Assembly (NCBI RefSeq): GCF_002155685.1 | Contig: NZ_MUYK01000002.1 | Coordinates: 620,001-684,000 of the forward strand | Reading direction: 5' to 3' | Length of the DNA: 64,000 bases | Source of the DNA: Erythrobacter colymbi | GTDB lineage: Bacteria; Pseudomonadota; Alphaproteobacteria; Sphingomonadales; Sphingomonadaceae | Part shown: positions 63,968 through 64,000 of the stretch, piece after piece | Layout: each line of letters starts with the position of its first letter | Position numbering within the stretch: the stretch's first letter is position 1 | Notes under the pieces: generated by a model | What the model saw: the letters and a program-made list of their open reading frames with translations, nothing else | What the model was told of the DNA's origin: nothing | Databases searched by the model: none | Position numbers and translations under genes: made by a program

Positions 63968-64000
63968 CTTGCCCGGGGCCGGAGACGGCACCCGGGCAAG
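63968..64000. terminator. Perfect 10-bp hairpin at the right edge
   Basis: CTTGCCCGGG (63968-63977) and CCCGGGCAAG (63991-64000), 13-nt loop. The window ends at the stem, so whether a T-run follows is unknown. It may end a gene beyond the window. Confidence 0.55.

Overview
The window is a GC-rich chromosomal segment from an alphaproteobacterium, most likely a sphingomonad of the Erythrobacter/Porphyrobacter type. Pointers are the C4-type 5-aminolevulinate synthase, the carboxyspermidine-type polyamine genes, exosortase-A-associated polysaccharide genes, and dispersed palindromic repeats of the kind common in sphingomonads and other alphaproteobacteria. Most of it is densely packed, ordinary chromosome. 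No rRNA, tRNA, CRISPR array, prophage or insertion sequence was recognised. The taxonomic call is an inference from gene content, not from a marker alignment.

Layout. 0-9 kb: era; an AT-rich orphan gene; a DUF4431-like secreted protein bracketed by dispersed repeats; a CheY-like regulator; then topA, dprA, plsY on the minus strand and murI opposite. 9-13 kb: hemA, an orphan gene, a nitroreductase, a DUF5694 protein and a YnfA-like membrane protein. 13-17.4 kb: a copper module. A CueR-like MerR regulator is followed by copA, copB and copC, and a glutaredoxin-MauE fusion is divergent, with a MerR-type operator between. 17.4-24 kb: gltD and gltB. 24-28 kb: a membrane protein and two exosortase-A-associated genes (glycosyltransferase, O-antigen-ligase-like). 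28-33 kb: MaoC hydratase, CMD protein, thiolase, a PPOX-like protein, and an opposing lipocalin-fold/phosphotransferase pair. 33-40.3 kb: polyamine genes (ornithine decarboxylase, carboxyspermidine synthase and decarboxylase) with lemA/DUF3137, a macrodomain protein and an NHL-repeat lipoprotein. 40.4-43.5 kb: a threonine/serine dehydratase, a gap carrying a near-perfect parS-like site, and a DEAD-box helicase.

43.6-52.2 kb is the most unusual part. An M48 metallopeptidase overlaps by 4 nt a 1837-residue protein. That protein combines a degenerate protein-kinase C-lobe, DUF4011, a superfamily 1 helicase with a roughly 600-residue insertion, a degenerate PD-(D/E)xK-like nuclease and a WGR domain. 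A 618-residue helical protein converges on it from the opposite strand; its C-terminus resembles the MolR/DUF4132 proteins that normally carry WGR domains. I propose this as a candidate undescribed nucleic-acid surveillance or repair system. It has no composition signature of recent transfer, so a housekeeping role is equally possible.

52-64 kb: a sulfotransferase-like protein overlapping a class-IV-aminotransferase-fold protein that lacks the catalytic lysine; a carotenoid oxygenase behind a 38-bp palindrome; a DUF1295 membrane protein and a tandem HxlR regulator; CopC-like and cysteine-rich secreted proteins; a NarL-type two-component pair with a shared TCCCAT/ATGGGA dyad; a TauD remnant; and a three-gene operon that begins with an SDR-DUF427 chimera.
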